Of a DNA stretch of 64,000 bases, positions 50,860-62,528 are shown in pieces; the first letter of the stretch is position 1; every line of letters starts with the position of its first letter. A program made the position numbers and the translations under genes. The stretch spans positions 18,277,424 to 18,341,423 of the forward strand of contig OX393555.1 in the NCBI GenBank assembly GCA_947650365.1, in the 5' to 3' direction. The notes beneath the pieces were generated by a model, which did not search any database, had not been told where the DNA came from, and saw only the letters and a list, made by a program, of their open reading frames with translations. The DNA is from Chamaelirium japonicum (lineage: Eukaryota > Streptophyta > Magnoliopsida > Liliales > Melanthiaceae).

Positions 50860-51960
50860 TTGCAAAAGGTTCATTTATGGACTAAAGCAAGTATCCAGGA
50901 GAAACAATATCTATCTTGATCAAGTATGATCTATTCATACAGATTTGATCAAAATAAGCCAAGTGTGTACAAGAGGAGCGATGGAACTATAGGGGTGTAC
51001 CTAGTACTTTACATAGACGATGTTCTACTGATTGAAAATGAAGTAGGAACGTTGCCTAAGTTAAATGTCTGTTTATTATCTTAATTCGACTGAAAGACCT
51101 TCGTGAGGCGAGTTATGTTCTAGAGATCATGGTAACTCGAGATCATCAGAACAAGATTCTCACGCTATCACAAGCTATGCATAGAGATATGGTTCTAGCC
51201 AGAGCAATATACAAGACTCCAAAAGGGGTTTCTTGCTAAAGCTTGAAACTGTCGAATGATATAAATCATTTGACACCTAAGGAGATGGCAGAAATACAGA
51301 AGGTGCCCTATGCTTATGCAAAGGGTAGTCGTATGCCATGAATGTATAAGATGCTAGTTATCTGTTGCGCAGCAGGAATGGAGGGTCGGTTTTAGTCGAA
51401 TCCGGGTCCAGTTAGCTGGACTGATGTGAAAAGTATACTCGATATCCTCGTCAAACAAGGATTACGAGTTAGTTTACACTTCACAAGACTTGACACCGAT
51501 TGGATGCACAAGATCTGATTTAGCATCAGATGTATAATCTAGAGAATCGACTTCAGGTATAGTTTTCACATTGGGATGAGAAGCGGTTAGTTAGCAGAGT
51601 GTGAAGCTATAATGCATCACGGGCTCTACTACAGAAGCCTAAGCACATTGTAGCGTGCGTGACAAGAAAATAGGTGGTATGGCTCGGTAAGTTTATAGTA
51701 AACTTGGAAAGCATACCAGAGGCTCAGTTTTTTGTTATAATAACAAAAGAGCGGTAGCAAGAGCCTAGGCACCACCATAAAGGGGAAACATATCAAATAC
51801 AAATTCTACTTGATCTGGTAGTTTTAGGAGGAAAGGCAAGTGGCGGTAATCGAGTTAGCATCTACAGATAATGTTGCAGATTCCTTTAGGGAATTCCTGC
51901 AAAGGCTTTTGGGCAGCATGTAGAAGCTATAGAGCTCATGACCGTTTTTCCTCGCTAGAC
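50860..51960 (+). pseudogene. Copia Y reverse transcriptase/RNase H remnant
   Basis: YLVLYIDDVLLIENEVG around 51,000-51,050 is the RT YxDD loop. VPYAYAKGS (about 51,302) is the RT end, and TTEA plus EDNVAD-like traces mark RNase H. Many stops. Confidence 0.7.
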
Positions 51961-51972
51961 CAAGTGGGAGAT

Positions 51973-54334
51973 TGTTAGGTTTAATGTGGTCTACAGCTCG
52001 TAAAACCCTAGGTTTGGCTGTATATGGTTGATAGTTTATTTAGGATTGTATAAAGGTACATATTATTATACGTGTTCTATTTAAAGAACTTAAGGAGCCA
52101 TGGCTATATAGTAGTCCATCTGAGTGGGAGACTCAGTGGATCGGTCCTATGAGCCTAAATCGTTCACAGCTCTGATTTGGGTTGGTCGCCCTATCAGGAT
52201 AAGCTGTTAGAATGACAGAGCATGAGAATCTCCATAATGGTCATTACCAGGCACAATGTCTGTGGCCGAACAGAACCAACACGGTGCACAGATAGGTGAG
52301 CAGACACCGGTGCACATAGCCGTGTTTCTGCTTAGGGTAATCGGTCCTAAACCCTGAGGAACCGTGACCGGTGGACTAACCAGTTGCGTGTAACTTTGGT
52401 TCACCAACGTGTGAGGGATCTAACAACGACCCAATACCACGGTCCGCTGGGTTACCGGGATGACGTTGCATCGGCACGCCACTCTTGTAGGCCATCCACA
52501 TCCTTATCGGTAGGTGCGTTTCTTGGTATGACATACACCGCACTAAACCCAGGCCTGGTGGTCAGCAGTTGAGCTGTTGACTGGATCCGGTTGCTTGGCC
52601 AAAGCGATCGGAGGTGCGATGTGATAGTCAACCTGGAAGGAACCTAGTCATATGGTCACTCGAGTCTGACGGTGCTCTCCACCGCTCGAGTTGACTCATG
52701 GCACCAAGTGGAGGGACATTGTATTACCAATACTAAGCGGAGAACAGGGGTATGCGAGAGAGCTTAATAAGTCTGGGAGAATTGGAGTGCAGCCTGCGTC
52801 GCACTCTGGGTGGCCACGCAGGTTAACCGGGACCCAGAGGATTGACAGGGACACTCGGGTAGTGTGTCGATCGGGTTCGGTTGGAAGCCATGAATCCTAG
52901 TCCCTGAAGGTTCCACCCTATCCACGATCATTACGGATCAATACTTTTTCCTTGTCTCACAGCATATTATGAGTTGAAGAAATAATGCCTAATCGTCCTG
53001 TGTTCCGTGAGTGCATCGCACTGGAGCATGGTGGTAGCACAGGACTAAGTGTGTTCACTAGGGGGCAACCCCAGAGTAGTGTAGAGACATACGATGTTGC
53101 CATTATACCATGAGGAGTCCATTCCGTGTGTGCGTGTTGCACTAGAACGCAGAATGCGAGTTTAGTAATTTTTACTATGGGGCACCCCACCTTTTACTAA
53201 GGGCACCCTAGTAAATAGTAAAAATACTATTCATCATCCCATGGTGTATTGACTTGTTGCTGATGCCGATGAGGTGCCCTAAGTGTTAGGGTGCATTATC
53301 GTGCACGTAGATGGGCCATACATTGTCCTGCATGAGGTGAACGACCACTAGATGCATGGGGGCATTTTGGTCATTTCAAAATGTCCCGCATGCCCTAGTG
53401 GCCGCCATCCTCACTAGGGCTAGCATGCATGGCCATCAAACTTATAATTAAGGGATTAATTCAGATTTGAATGATTTTGAATCATCTCCTTAATTGCAAC
53501 AATTCTAATATGGCAACTAGTAATAAAAATGGGCATTGAATTTGAGAGTAATGAGGGAGAGAGAGAGGAACGGTTTCAAATGACAAGAGAGAGTGAGGGG
53601 CACGAATTTCAGATCTGAAATGGTGCATCCTTCTCATTTTTCCGATGAAGAACCAAAGCCCCTTCGCTTATGGTTCAGATTTTTGTAATCTCCCTCTCTC
53701 GGGTTCATCTCTTCTCTCTCCCTCATCTTCTTCTCCAAGTGTGTGTGTGAGATTGATGGAGATCGCTTGCACTCTGAGGCACTCAGAGATTAGAGTGCAA
53801 GGATCCGGGATGATATGTGAGATCGGGTGAATCCGAAGAGATTCATTTCTCTCTTGCATGAGGATCCGGCTCGAGATTGCTGCCCAGATTTTACGGGCAG
53901 ATCTGCACTGTTTTGATCACTGCAGGAGCTATAGAAGTCCAAATGACTTCAAACCGGTTGCAAACTCTTGGCGTTGAAGTCTTCTTTCCGGCAAATCAAG
54001 TTTCGCTCCATTCCGATGTCGGGATAGAAAGTTACGGCCTTTGCACTGAAAGGTGTTCGTGCAGATCCGAATTTGTCTTCATCAATATTGAAGCAATTCT
54101 TCGCGGTGTTAAATCCCGCACGAAGGTATAACCTACTAACCCCTAGATCTATCATAATGCATACATATGAGATATGTCAATCATTTCGATAGATGACTAT
54201 ATGGGTTCATTTCGTATTTGTTTTATCATTTACGCATATGATTAATATGAATGAAAATTTAAAATGTACCGCACACTGAAATGATCCTCGGGATCAACTC
54301 CACCTTCCGCTGCGCCTCCGATATCATTCCAACA
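51973..54334 (+). repeat. Copia Y 3' LTR
   Basis: 2,362 bp, same termini as the 5' LTR; abuts the second CTCAT. Confidence 0.95.
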
Positions 54335-54339
54335 CTCAT

Positions 54340-56508
54340 ATGGGGTGACACCGGACAGAGCAGACGACGGAGTGATATTGATGAGGTGGACAACCGTCAT
54401 GACAGCTTCAGCCCAGTAGGAGTGAGGAACAGACGCAGAGAGAAGCAAGGCTCGTGCAGTCTCAAGGACATGACGATGCTTGTGTTCAGCAACGCCGTTC
54501 TGCTCATGGGTGTGGGGACATGACTGCTTGTGAAGAGTGCCGTGAGACTGAAGAATCTCACGCATCTCAGAGGAGAGATACTCCTTGGTATAATCAGACC
54601 GAAAGGTCTTGATGCGCCGACCAAACTGAGTGTGTATCATAGTGGTGAATCTCCTAAAGATGTGAGGTACTTCAGATCGATGACGCATAAGATAAACCCA
54701 GGTGCACCTAGAATAGTCATCGATAAAGCATACATAATACATGTAACTCGAAATAGATGCAACAGGAGAAGGACCCCAAATGTCCGAATGGACTAAATCA
54801 AATAAAGCATCAGACTGGGAAGCACTAGCAGAGAATGGAAGAGCTAGATGTTTTGCCAGTCTACAACCCGTACAAATAGAGAGGGGGGAGAAAGACGCTC
54901 GACCCAAAGCGTCCGAACGAAATACGCTTTTGAGTCGATCACTCGATATATGACCTAACCTTCTGTGCCACAGGTCGGCATCAGAGGTGACAGACATGAC
55001 AGACGCAACAGGAATGGAAGACACATGTAGATGGTCCAGCTGGTAAAGTCCTCCTGCTCTACGGCCCAGCCCAATCCTCTGACCCGTCCACGAATCCTGC
55101 ACAACACAAATAGAAGGGGTGAAGGTGACAGTCAGGCCAGAGTCGCAAAGAGAACTGATAGAGATTAGATTAATGTTAAGACGGGGGGCATGATGGACAT
55201 GGGGTAGGGTCAGGCGACCAGAAGGGTCAGAGGTGGTAGTGATGGATCCACATTGCGGAATGGGGACGAGAGTCCCATCTGCAGTGCGAACCTCCTGGTG
55301 GGTGGTAGTGGGAGAACAGTTCGTGAGGATAGTGGAGTCAAAGGTGAGGTGACAGGAGGCACCCGAATCGAAGATCCATGGAGCAGTAGTACCAGAGGTG
55401 GCAGACAAGCCGTGAGCAGTCGCAGAGCCGGTGGAGGCTAGGTGGCGAAGAAGGAGCTCCTCGAGGCGCTGAAGACGGTCCGGCTCAGGCTGAGAAGGTG
55501 CTGTGGTAGCAGTGGGGAGCGTCGAAGCCTCTACAGTAGCCGCTGTACCACCAAAGTGGCGGAAGGAGGACGAACCACGTCCACGGCTCCGTCCACCTCG
55601 ACCGCCGCGTCGATCGTCGTGGGAAGTCGACGCCCAGCGTGTGGCTCTCTCATCCAGACCCCAGCAGGGGTTGCGTGGAGGACGTGTAGGGCATTCGCGC
55701 TTCATGTGTCCAGGCTCCTTGCAGTAGTGACAGAAGACAGCCTCATCGGAGAACCCGACCGCTAGGACAGTGTCAGAGCCAGAGCGTGGAGGAGGACGAG
55801 CGCCCTGAGTCTGAAGGCGGGTCTCCTCATCGACCAAGGCGAGTAGAGCATCCTCTAGCCGAGGGAGTGTCTCACGGTGCAGGAGCTGAGCAGCGATGAG
55901 AGCAAAGTCCGGCCGAAGCGCTGCCAGGAACTGGTGCAGGTGGCCCTCATCGAGGTAGCGCTGGAAATCCCGGGAGCGGGGGCAAGCACACCGCTCCGGG
56001 ATCAGTGAGTCCAGCTCATGCCAGTATGCACTCATCTGACTGAAGAAGTCCTGAATAGTGCGCTCCCCTGACGTGCAGACTGCGAGTCACAGATAAGCTG
56101 ATGCCGGCGTGCGCCGCCGCGCGGGAGAAACCGGTCCCGGAGATACTCCCACATCGCGCGCGCTGTAGGAAGGCGGCCGATGGGAGCAAGGAGCGGACGA
56201 GCAACAGAGTCCAGAAGGTACACCTGGATGGCCTGATCGTGGCGGCGCCACGTAAGAGCAGCAACCGTGGTTGCCGTGGTAGCAGTCGCAGCAGAAGACG
56301 CGACACTGCTGGTGATAGAGGAGGAACCGGAGTAGTCAGTTGGAGGAGGATCATCGCCGGTGATGTGACCCCACAGATCACGACTGGAGAGTGCGGCCTC
56401 GACGGTGAGTGACCAATCAGGCCAGTCGCTGACCGATGACAGCTGAAAAGCGACCGCCTTCAGCGGTGGAGAGATCGCAACGACGGACGGCACGACAGGA
56501 GAAGCCAT
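54340..56508 (-). pseudogene. Copia X gag-protease-integrase
   Basis: The minus-strand gag start is at 56,508 (MASPVVPSVV). A frameshift near 56,070-56,090 separates the first ~145 residues from the rest. Then come a zinc knuckle CHYCKEPGHMKREC, Arg/Gly-rich linker, protease FDSGASCH, integrase zinc region (HRRLGH...CTGC), and catalytic-core motifs HSDIWGP, FRSD and EQNGVAE. The frame stops abruptly where element Y begins and resumes at 44,331. Encoded capsid, processing and integration functions; now broken. Confidence 0.93.
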
Positions 56509-56559
56509 GGAGGAGGCTCAACAGAAGAGGGGAACCGGGAGAGGTTATCGGGCGAAGGG

Positions 56560-56906
56560 AAGGGGGCGGGTGGGCTGAGGGAATGGGTGGGAGGGTCGGT
56601 TGGGTGGAGGAATGGGGGTCGGGGGGTGAAAGAGGGGGGGCCGGGTGTTGTGGGGCGGAGGAAGGGGCGGAGGAAGGGGGGGGGGGGGGGGGGCTGTAGG
56701 GCGGCAGAAGGGGGGCTGGGGGGTGGAGGAGAGGGGGCGGCGGAAGGAGGGGGGGCCAGGGGCTGTAGGGCGGCGGAAGAGGGGCCGGGGGGTGGAGGAG
56801 GGGGGGCCCGGTGTCTGATCGGGTGAAGGGAGGAGGGAGGTGCTGCTGGAGGGGGAAGACCGTCGTCGACGTCGCCGCGCAGGAGAACCCTAAAGCTCTG
56901 ATACCA
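56560..56906 (-). other. Copia X leader region, G-rich
   Basis: GC-rich leader with repeated GGGCGG(C/A)GGAAGGGG phrases and a G-run at about 56,679-56,693; ends at the primer-binding site beside the 5' LTR. Confidence 0.6.
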
Positions 56907-57047
56907 TGTTAGGAGATGACGGCTAGGGTTTGGAGAGAATGGAATTCTTCTCTATTGAGGGACTCAAGCCCAATATATATGTACATGTATGACCATACAA
57001 CCCGACCCGACTGTACATGTAACCCGACCCATCTATATACATTAACA
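56907..57047 (-). repeat. Copia X 5' LTR
   Basis: 141 bp, next to the primer-binding site; see the 3' LTR for the single difference. Confidence 0.95.
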
Positions 57048-57160
57048 TGGACAACCGAAATCGCACCGCAACACCGAAACCGCACAGTGACCGCACCATG
57101 CGGTATGATTTTCCGTGGTTCACGGTTTTAAACGATACCGTTGTCATCCCTATTGCCGCA

Positions 57161-57475
57161 GCTATATATACATATGGTGGGTGACAGCGACGGGTCCACC
57201 TGTGATGAGCCATTGAAGGTCTCTCTCTTGGGGGCAATCCATGGGACAGGGCTAGGCAATCCACTGGAGCCAAGACCGCGGCGGCCACTGCAGTACTATT
57301 TTTATGTTAAAAGAAAGAACATGGGAATGCACCTACTTCCTAAGGAATTCGGATTCCCAGGAAAAGAACACAGGCTTACAAAACTGATCATCACCCCAAG
57401 ACAACAAATGATCAGAACTTCAACTTCTACACAAAAAGAAGGAAGTGTTTCAATTTTTTAAAAAATGTCAAAATA
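57161..57475. other. No gene; half a Tourist-like end
   Basis: CCAGGAAAAGAACACAGGC followed by TTA at about 57,358-57,379 matches the right end of the intron-4 Tourist-like MITE. No left end is visible. Confidence 0.45.
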
Positions 57476-57479
57476 TAAG

Positions 57480-58062
57480 ATCTTTATTGCAAGTACAAAA
57501 TACAAGTTCTTATATGGGTCTTCAAAGTTCCAACCCTGCAATAACATGGGGTGACATTCTTCTCAACTATCTGTTCAATCCACTTAAAATAAAAAGGCAC
57601 AGAATACAAGCAAACTGATCACCAACCGTGTGCCGCCACATGCCGTCATAGCAATTGAAGTAAAATTCTTACTCAAAGCCTCGAAAATCCGATATAAACA
57701 CTTTCTTGCCATCGATTTGGAGGTCTCATGGAAATCCAAGAAGAGGGCGGCTAAGAATGCAACATGCACTGCTACAGCGGTAGGTGATCCGATGTATCGA
57801 GGTGGTCCTTCTGGTTCATCGATAGGATGCACAGACTGTGGGGGAGGAAGAAGTAGACACCAAGAAATACGAGAACTCCGAGATCCGCCTCTTCACCGAC
57901 TGCGGGCTGAGGAGGATTTCGCCAGTATAGCTGACTAGCGCACCACATGCAGTACAGGCTTGCGATCACCATGATAAGCCTCAAGGATTGGTTTGATTTA
58001 GTGATAATAGATTTTCCATGATTCAATCTGCAGACCAGAGGAAAAGAAAAATTCAGTGACAT
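57480..58062 (-). CDS. Possible 3' exon(s) of an unknown membrane-protein gene
   Basis: Function unrecognised. Minus-strand frames show hydrophobic helices: LIMVIASLYCMWC followed by QPAVGEEADLGVLVFLGVYF (58,062-57,772), and in another frame HVAFLAALFL and a C-terminal LVISLLVFCAFLF ending at 57,584. A convincing acceptor (pyrimidine tract then CAG, about 57,851-57,836) would start the second frame. An AATAAA signal occurs on the minus strand near 57,487. No upstream exon could be identified, so this may be a gene fragment or chance. Confidence 0.3.
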
Positions 58063-59064
58063 CTCATGGAGTTGCTAATATTTTACACTCAAGAAACAAA
58101 AGAGAGAAGTCTCGCAAGAACTTACAAGGAGAACAGAGAGAAAAGAACACAGCGAGAGAGCAACGTAAACATTTTGAGATGATGTTTGATAACCACATAG
58201 CATGAGGATCCCAAATGTTTCACAGTTTCATTTATAAACCACTTTGTCAATGGATAATTTATCAATGTCGAGTATTCAAACTTAAGGCAATTTATTTCTG
58301 AGGTTAATACCGAAAATTGCATTGATGAAGTCAACAGAATTGCAAACAGGGATTCTCACACCAAAAAGAATCATCGTAGCAAGATATATATTTCATGAAA
58401 GTGAATGTCTTATCACTTTATCAGTAAAAATCATAGTTACCAAGTCGGAAGTCGGGAAAAAATCGGCTAGGGGAGAAGTAAAAATCGGAAAAAAGTCAGC
58501 AAAATCGGGAAAGCGGTAGAATTTTCAAATATATTTATATACATATCTTCAAACAGGTTTTTGAGTAGTACAAGACGAGATTAAAATGTGATTAATCGGG
58601 ATTAAAACGTAAAAGTCATGAAATTTTCAAAATTCGTGCCGTTTTCAACAAACCCGGGGAAGTGTTGCTTACTGAACTTTTACGGAATAGGTCAGAGTTG
58701 TAATCACGACTTATTCAAAATATCAGAGATTTTTATTAAGCAATGAACTTTCCATGCTACAGGTTTTATGATACAAGTCAAACACAAGCCGGATTCCTTT
58801 TAAAGGCTCTAGTCGAATAACTCGTTAGCTTGCATGCTAGGTGTTTAGTCCCTAACAAAACCTACGGTTGGCTGGTATATGTATTCCTCTAGCATCCATT
58901 GAGGAAATCCTGTTGACATACATTCACCAAATTGCATAAGCAAAGTATGCAGTTACCTGTAAGTGAATCTTAATGGACCCCATGGTCCCCATCATGATGA
59001 GTGTTGAGAAGGTTACCTGATACTGATTTGAGTGCAGAATTTCCCCACCAAATTAGCCTTAAAA
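58063..59064. other. No gene seen
   Basis: AT-rich. A run of CGGGAAAAAATCGG / AAAATCGGGAAA phrases lies at 58,440-58,520. Nothing coding recognised. Confidence 0.4.
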
Positions 59065-59251
59065 GGATTTGACCTTCTTGTCTATACCATTTTTTCTCTT
59101 AATCCCTAGATTTCTTTCTTGTCTATACCTTCTTGTATCGAATTATTTTGAAAACATTTTTATCCATAAAAAAGATTAAAGAGAAAAAATGGTATACACA
59201 TTACTTCCAATAATAAGAGAAAAAAATGGTATAGACAAGAAGGTCAAATCC
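59065..59251. repeat. Inverted repeat with ~37-bp near-perfect arms
   Basis: GGATTTGACCTTCTTGTCTA...TTTCTCTTA at the left pairs with TAAGAGAAA...TAGACAAGAAGGTCAAATCC at the right, with one extra base. About 187 bp; small MITE or hairpin locus. Confidence 0.75.
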
Positions 59252-60254
59252 CACCAAATTCCAATCCAATAATCTATCTTGGGCCCCCTGGGTTAATCAA
59301 TGTCCCTTCGTCTCCCTCGATTATCATGACGATGTTGCACAAACCACTCTGCAACTCCAACTTTTTAGGTGTTGAGATGGTCATATGCCTCACATGGTTT
59401 AGTCCCACATCGATCATGGGAGCGGGTGATGAGCTGCTTATATACCCGCCTTGGACCTCCCCTTACAAGCCGGTTTTGTGAGTAGGCAGGTATCCATGGG
59501 TCTGGGTTCATCACATTGTATCAGAGCAAGGATCCTAAGATCTGTTGCATTCGTGACATCATCTCCTCCTTCGATCAGCAGATTGCGTCGTCCTCCTCCG
59601 ATCTGCCTCCGACCTGTCGTTCGATCAGCAGCCCCTGCTGTCTGTCGTCAGTAGTCTCGATCAGCCCAGTCCCGTTTGTTGTCCGTAGCTTGAATCCACA
59701 GCCCTTGCATCATTTGATATGCGTCATCCTTATTCGATCCGCGTCCGACCTGCTATTCGATCAGCAGCCCATGCCGTCTGCAGCGCTGGCCGAGTCTGTG
59801 AGCATATCTAGCCTCTTTGCCTGGACCTCCTGAGATCCGGCCGCCCGACTCCAGCTCGTGCTGCCTCACCTGGAGCCCGCGCCTGCCTCCGGCCAGGTCC
59901 CTCTCTCGCTCTCCTCTAATCTTGACAGCAGATCCCGCCGTCCTCGAGCTTGAATCTGGAGCCCGCGCCCACCTTCAGCCAGCTTGCAACCGCCCGCACG
60001 TGTTGCCCTCGGCCTATCTCCCTCACCACTGCTGTGTTGCCCCGTGCAGCCACCTATGCTTGCCACTGGACCTCGACCTTCTCTGCACTCTTTGCCCAGT
60101 CGTCTTCTCTTCATCTCATAGCCGTCTCACAGTCGCTGTCTTTTCTAAACCTCACAACTGCTGTCTGCTTTGCACCTAGTAGCTGTCTTATAGCTGCGGT
60201 CACCCTTGAGCCCGCGATTACCTCCGTTCTCGAGCCCGATCCCGATCCAGTCGC

Positions 60255-62500
60255 TTGCTGACCCGGACCTCGATGTCCTCGGAGATGACGACCCCATCGA
60301 TCGTGGCCCCCTACGACATCACTTCAAGGGTCTCCATTCTTCAAATTAGTCTTCAGGGAATTTTAGGCGTGGCCTCTCCACTTGTCTCAGCGTCTCCTCT
60401 CGCTGCTACAGTCTCATGTCTAACTCACCCAAGGACTGGAATGTTATCGATCGGCCACTGCTTCGGACTTTCAGTCATTCTGCGAGGAGATAGCTCAGTT
60501 TCGACTCTCTCAGCAGTCTACTGCTCTTCCTAGCTCTTTAAGAGTTTCAGCTCTCTTAGCCTCACCTGATAGCTCTGCTGTCTGGATACTGGACTCGGGA
60601 GCCTCACACTACATGACTCCGGATGTCTCTCTACTCACTGCTTGCCAGCTTGCGACACATTTCCCACCGATTTACACTGCGGATGGTTCTCGACTAGCCA
60701 TCTCGTAGTTTGGATCCATTATTACTTCCTCTGATCCCACAAGCCGCCTTTCCTTAGCCTTTGTGTTTCACGCTCCCACGCTTCACATGCACCTCATTTC
60801 TATTAGTGCTTTATATGATTTTGGCTACTCTGTGAACCCTCCTCTTGTTCTGTGTAGGATCTACGTACTGGTCGACAGATTGGATCAGGTCGTAGGACAG
60901 GCGGGCTGTATCAGATGGGTTATGTGGGACTGCTTCTCTTGATATCGATCCGTGGCATAGACGCTTGGGTCACGCATTGGAACCACAACTCAAGATGTTA
61001 TTTCTTTTTGGGTCTCTTGGTTGTGGTCCTTTTTCGTCATTGTCTCCTTGTACTGGTTGCAAGCTTGCAAAAGTTGTAGCCCTTCCCTTTTCCTTTAGTA
61101 CGTCTCAAAGCTCTGCTCCTTTTGATCTTGTTCACTCTGATATTTGGGGACCTTTTCCTTTTCCCTCTATGAATGTGTCTTTATAATATGTCTTATTTAT
61201 GGATGATTACAGTCGTTACACATGGGTCTACCTTCTTCGTCGACATTCGGATATCCTCTAAGCCTATCAGGATTTTACATCCATGATTCACACAGTTCAG
61301 AAGGAGAATCAAGATCTTTTTATTTGATTGTCCCTTATCTATTTACCGCTATGCGCAGTTTTATTTAGTCCCATGGGACGATTTTTCAGCACTTGTATCC
61401 TCACATCCACAAGCAGAATGGCATTGCTGTTAGCTGAGAGAAAGCATCGCCATATACTTGTGGCTACTCGTGCTCTCCTCCTTTCCGGTTCTGTCCCTTG
61501 GTGCTTCTGGGCTGAGGCTCTCTGACCTTGGTTTAACTTATTAACATCACTCCTTCGTCGGTTCTTCCGGATGATTTGTCTACTCACGAGCGTCTCCTCT
61601 CTACCACTCCTGACTACAATCCTCTTCGCACGTTTGGGTGGCACCTGTTTTGTTTTTCTTCCTCGCCATGAGCGCACAAAGCTGTCTGCTTAGGCAGCTA
61701 TGTGCATCCTTCTTGGGATTAGCACTGAACACAAGGGATACCGCTGTATGACCCAGTTGCTCGTCGCTTACGTATCTCTCGACATGCCTCGTTTGTTAAG
61801 GATATGCCCTACTACTCTTTCGAGGCTCAAAATCTCACATTCCTAGAGGTTTCTTCTCCTTTATCCTCGACACCCGAGTCTCTCTCACCGGCTTCTCCGG
61901 GAGCCCCGGCTTCATCGGCTACTTCCTTACCACCGGCTCTTCCGGTTCCACTTGTTCCTTTGTCGGTTGCTACCCCAGTTTCTCCAGAGGACTCCTTCGG
62001 GACTTCCTCCTCTATGTTCGTGCCTCTCTCTCCTCCTCGAGTTGTCTCACCCTTTCCTCATGTCTACTCTTGCTGGACTGCTCTTGTGTCTCAGTTTTCT
62101 TTCTACTCAAAGGATGTCGGCTTTCCTTCTGTTGAGTTTGCTCTTGGTACTTCGCCTACTGTGCCTGCTCCGTCATCACCTGTTGTGGATCCGTGTTCGC
62201 CTCACTACCCTCAACGCTATCTGTTTGACCGTTTTAGCTACGACACTGGGTCACCTGATCGGTTTAGCTTTGCCGCCATCAACAGCTAGTCACCTCAGTT
62301 TACAGCTTCTCTTATCGCTGTGCACGCAGATCAATAGTCCCGATCCTACTCTGAGTCAGTTCAGTTTCCTCAGTGGTGTCAGGTCATGGATGAGGAGTTC
62401 CAGGCCTTTCAACAAAATCAGACTTGAGATGTTGTCCCACTGCCCTCTAACGTTGAGCATGTCAGTTGTAAGTGGATCTATAAGATCAAATACCGACCTG
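60255..62500 (+). pseudogene. Copia Z gag-protease-integrase remnant
   Basis: A gag start near 60,285 is followed after only about 0.3 kb by protease WILDSGASHYMT (60,589-60,624), so most of gag including the zinc knuckle is deleted. Integrase traces follow: CTGCKLAK, FDLVHSDIWGP (61,118-61,150), DDYSRYTWVYLL and KHRHILVATRALLLSGSVP. Several stops and shifts. Confidence 0.82.
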
Positions 62501-62528
62501 ATAGATCCATTGAGCGACCAAGGCTCGG

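Larger units (their letters stand above)
44332..54334 (+). mobile_element. Ty1/copia element Y, 2,362-bp LTRs, nested in X integrase
   Basis: Perfect 5-bp TSD CTCAT (44,327-44,331 and 54,335-54,339). LTRs 44,332-46,693 and 51,973-54,334 have equal length. Primer-binding site TGGTATCAGAGC at 46,696-46,707 and polypurine tract AAGTGGGAGAT just before 51,973. The 5.3-kb interior contains only broken gag, integrase, RT and RNase H segments, so it must have moved using another element's proteins. Confidence 0.95.
41950..57047 (-). mobile_element. Ty1/copia element X, 141-bp LTRs, inserted in the hAT MITE
   Basis: Perfect 5-bp TSD TGGAC (41,945-41,949 and 57,048-57,052). Primer-binding site ATGGTATCAGAGC on the minus strand beside the right LTR (about 56,906-56,894). 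Polypurine tract TTTGAGGGGGAG beside the left LTR. Gag-protease-integrase and RT-RNase H lie in the usual copia order, split by element Y. Without Y it would be about 5.1 kb. Confidence 0.95.
41811..57152. mobile_element. hAT MITE split by nested retrotransposons (outer shell)
   Basis: Own sequence is 41,811-41,949 and 57,053-57,152 (about 240 bp). Termini TAGGGATGGTGCCGTTT and AAACGATACCGTTGTCATCCCTA are complementary at their outer bases. The flanks CTGCCGCA (41,803-41,810) and TTGCCGCA (57,153-57,160) match at 7 of 8 bases, as expected of an 8-bp hAT duplication. Confidence 0.75.

Noticed and set aside
41950-57047. Integrated plant pararetrovirus
   Set aside because: LTRs, the primer site for initiator tRNA-Met, 5-bp TSDs and the integrase-before-RT order identify Ty1/copia; no movement-protein or viral coat signals were seen.
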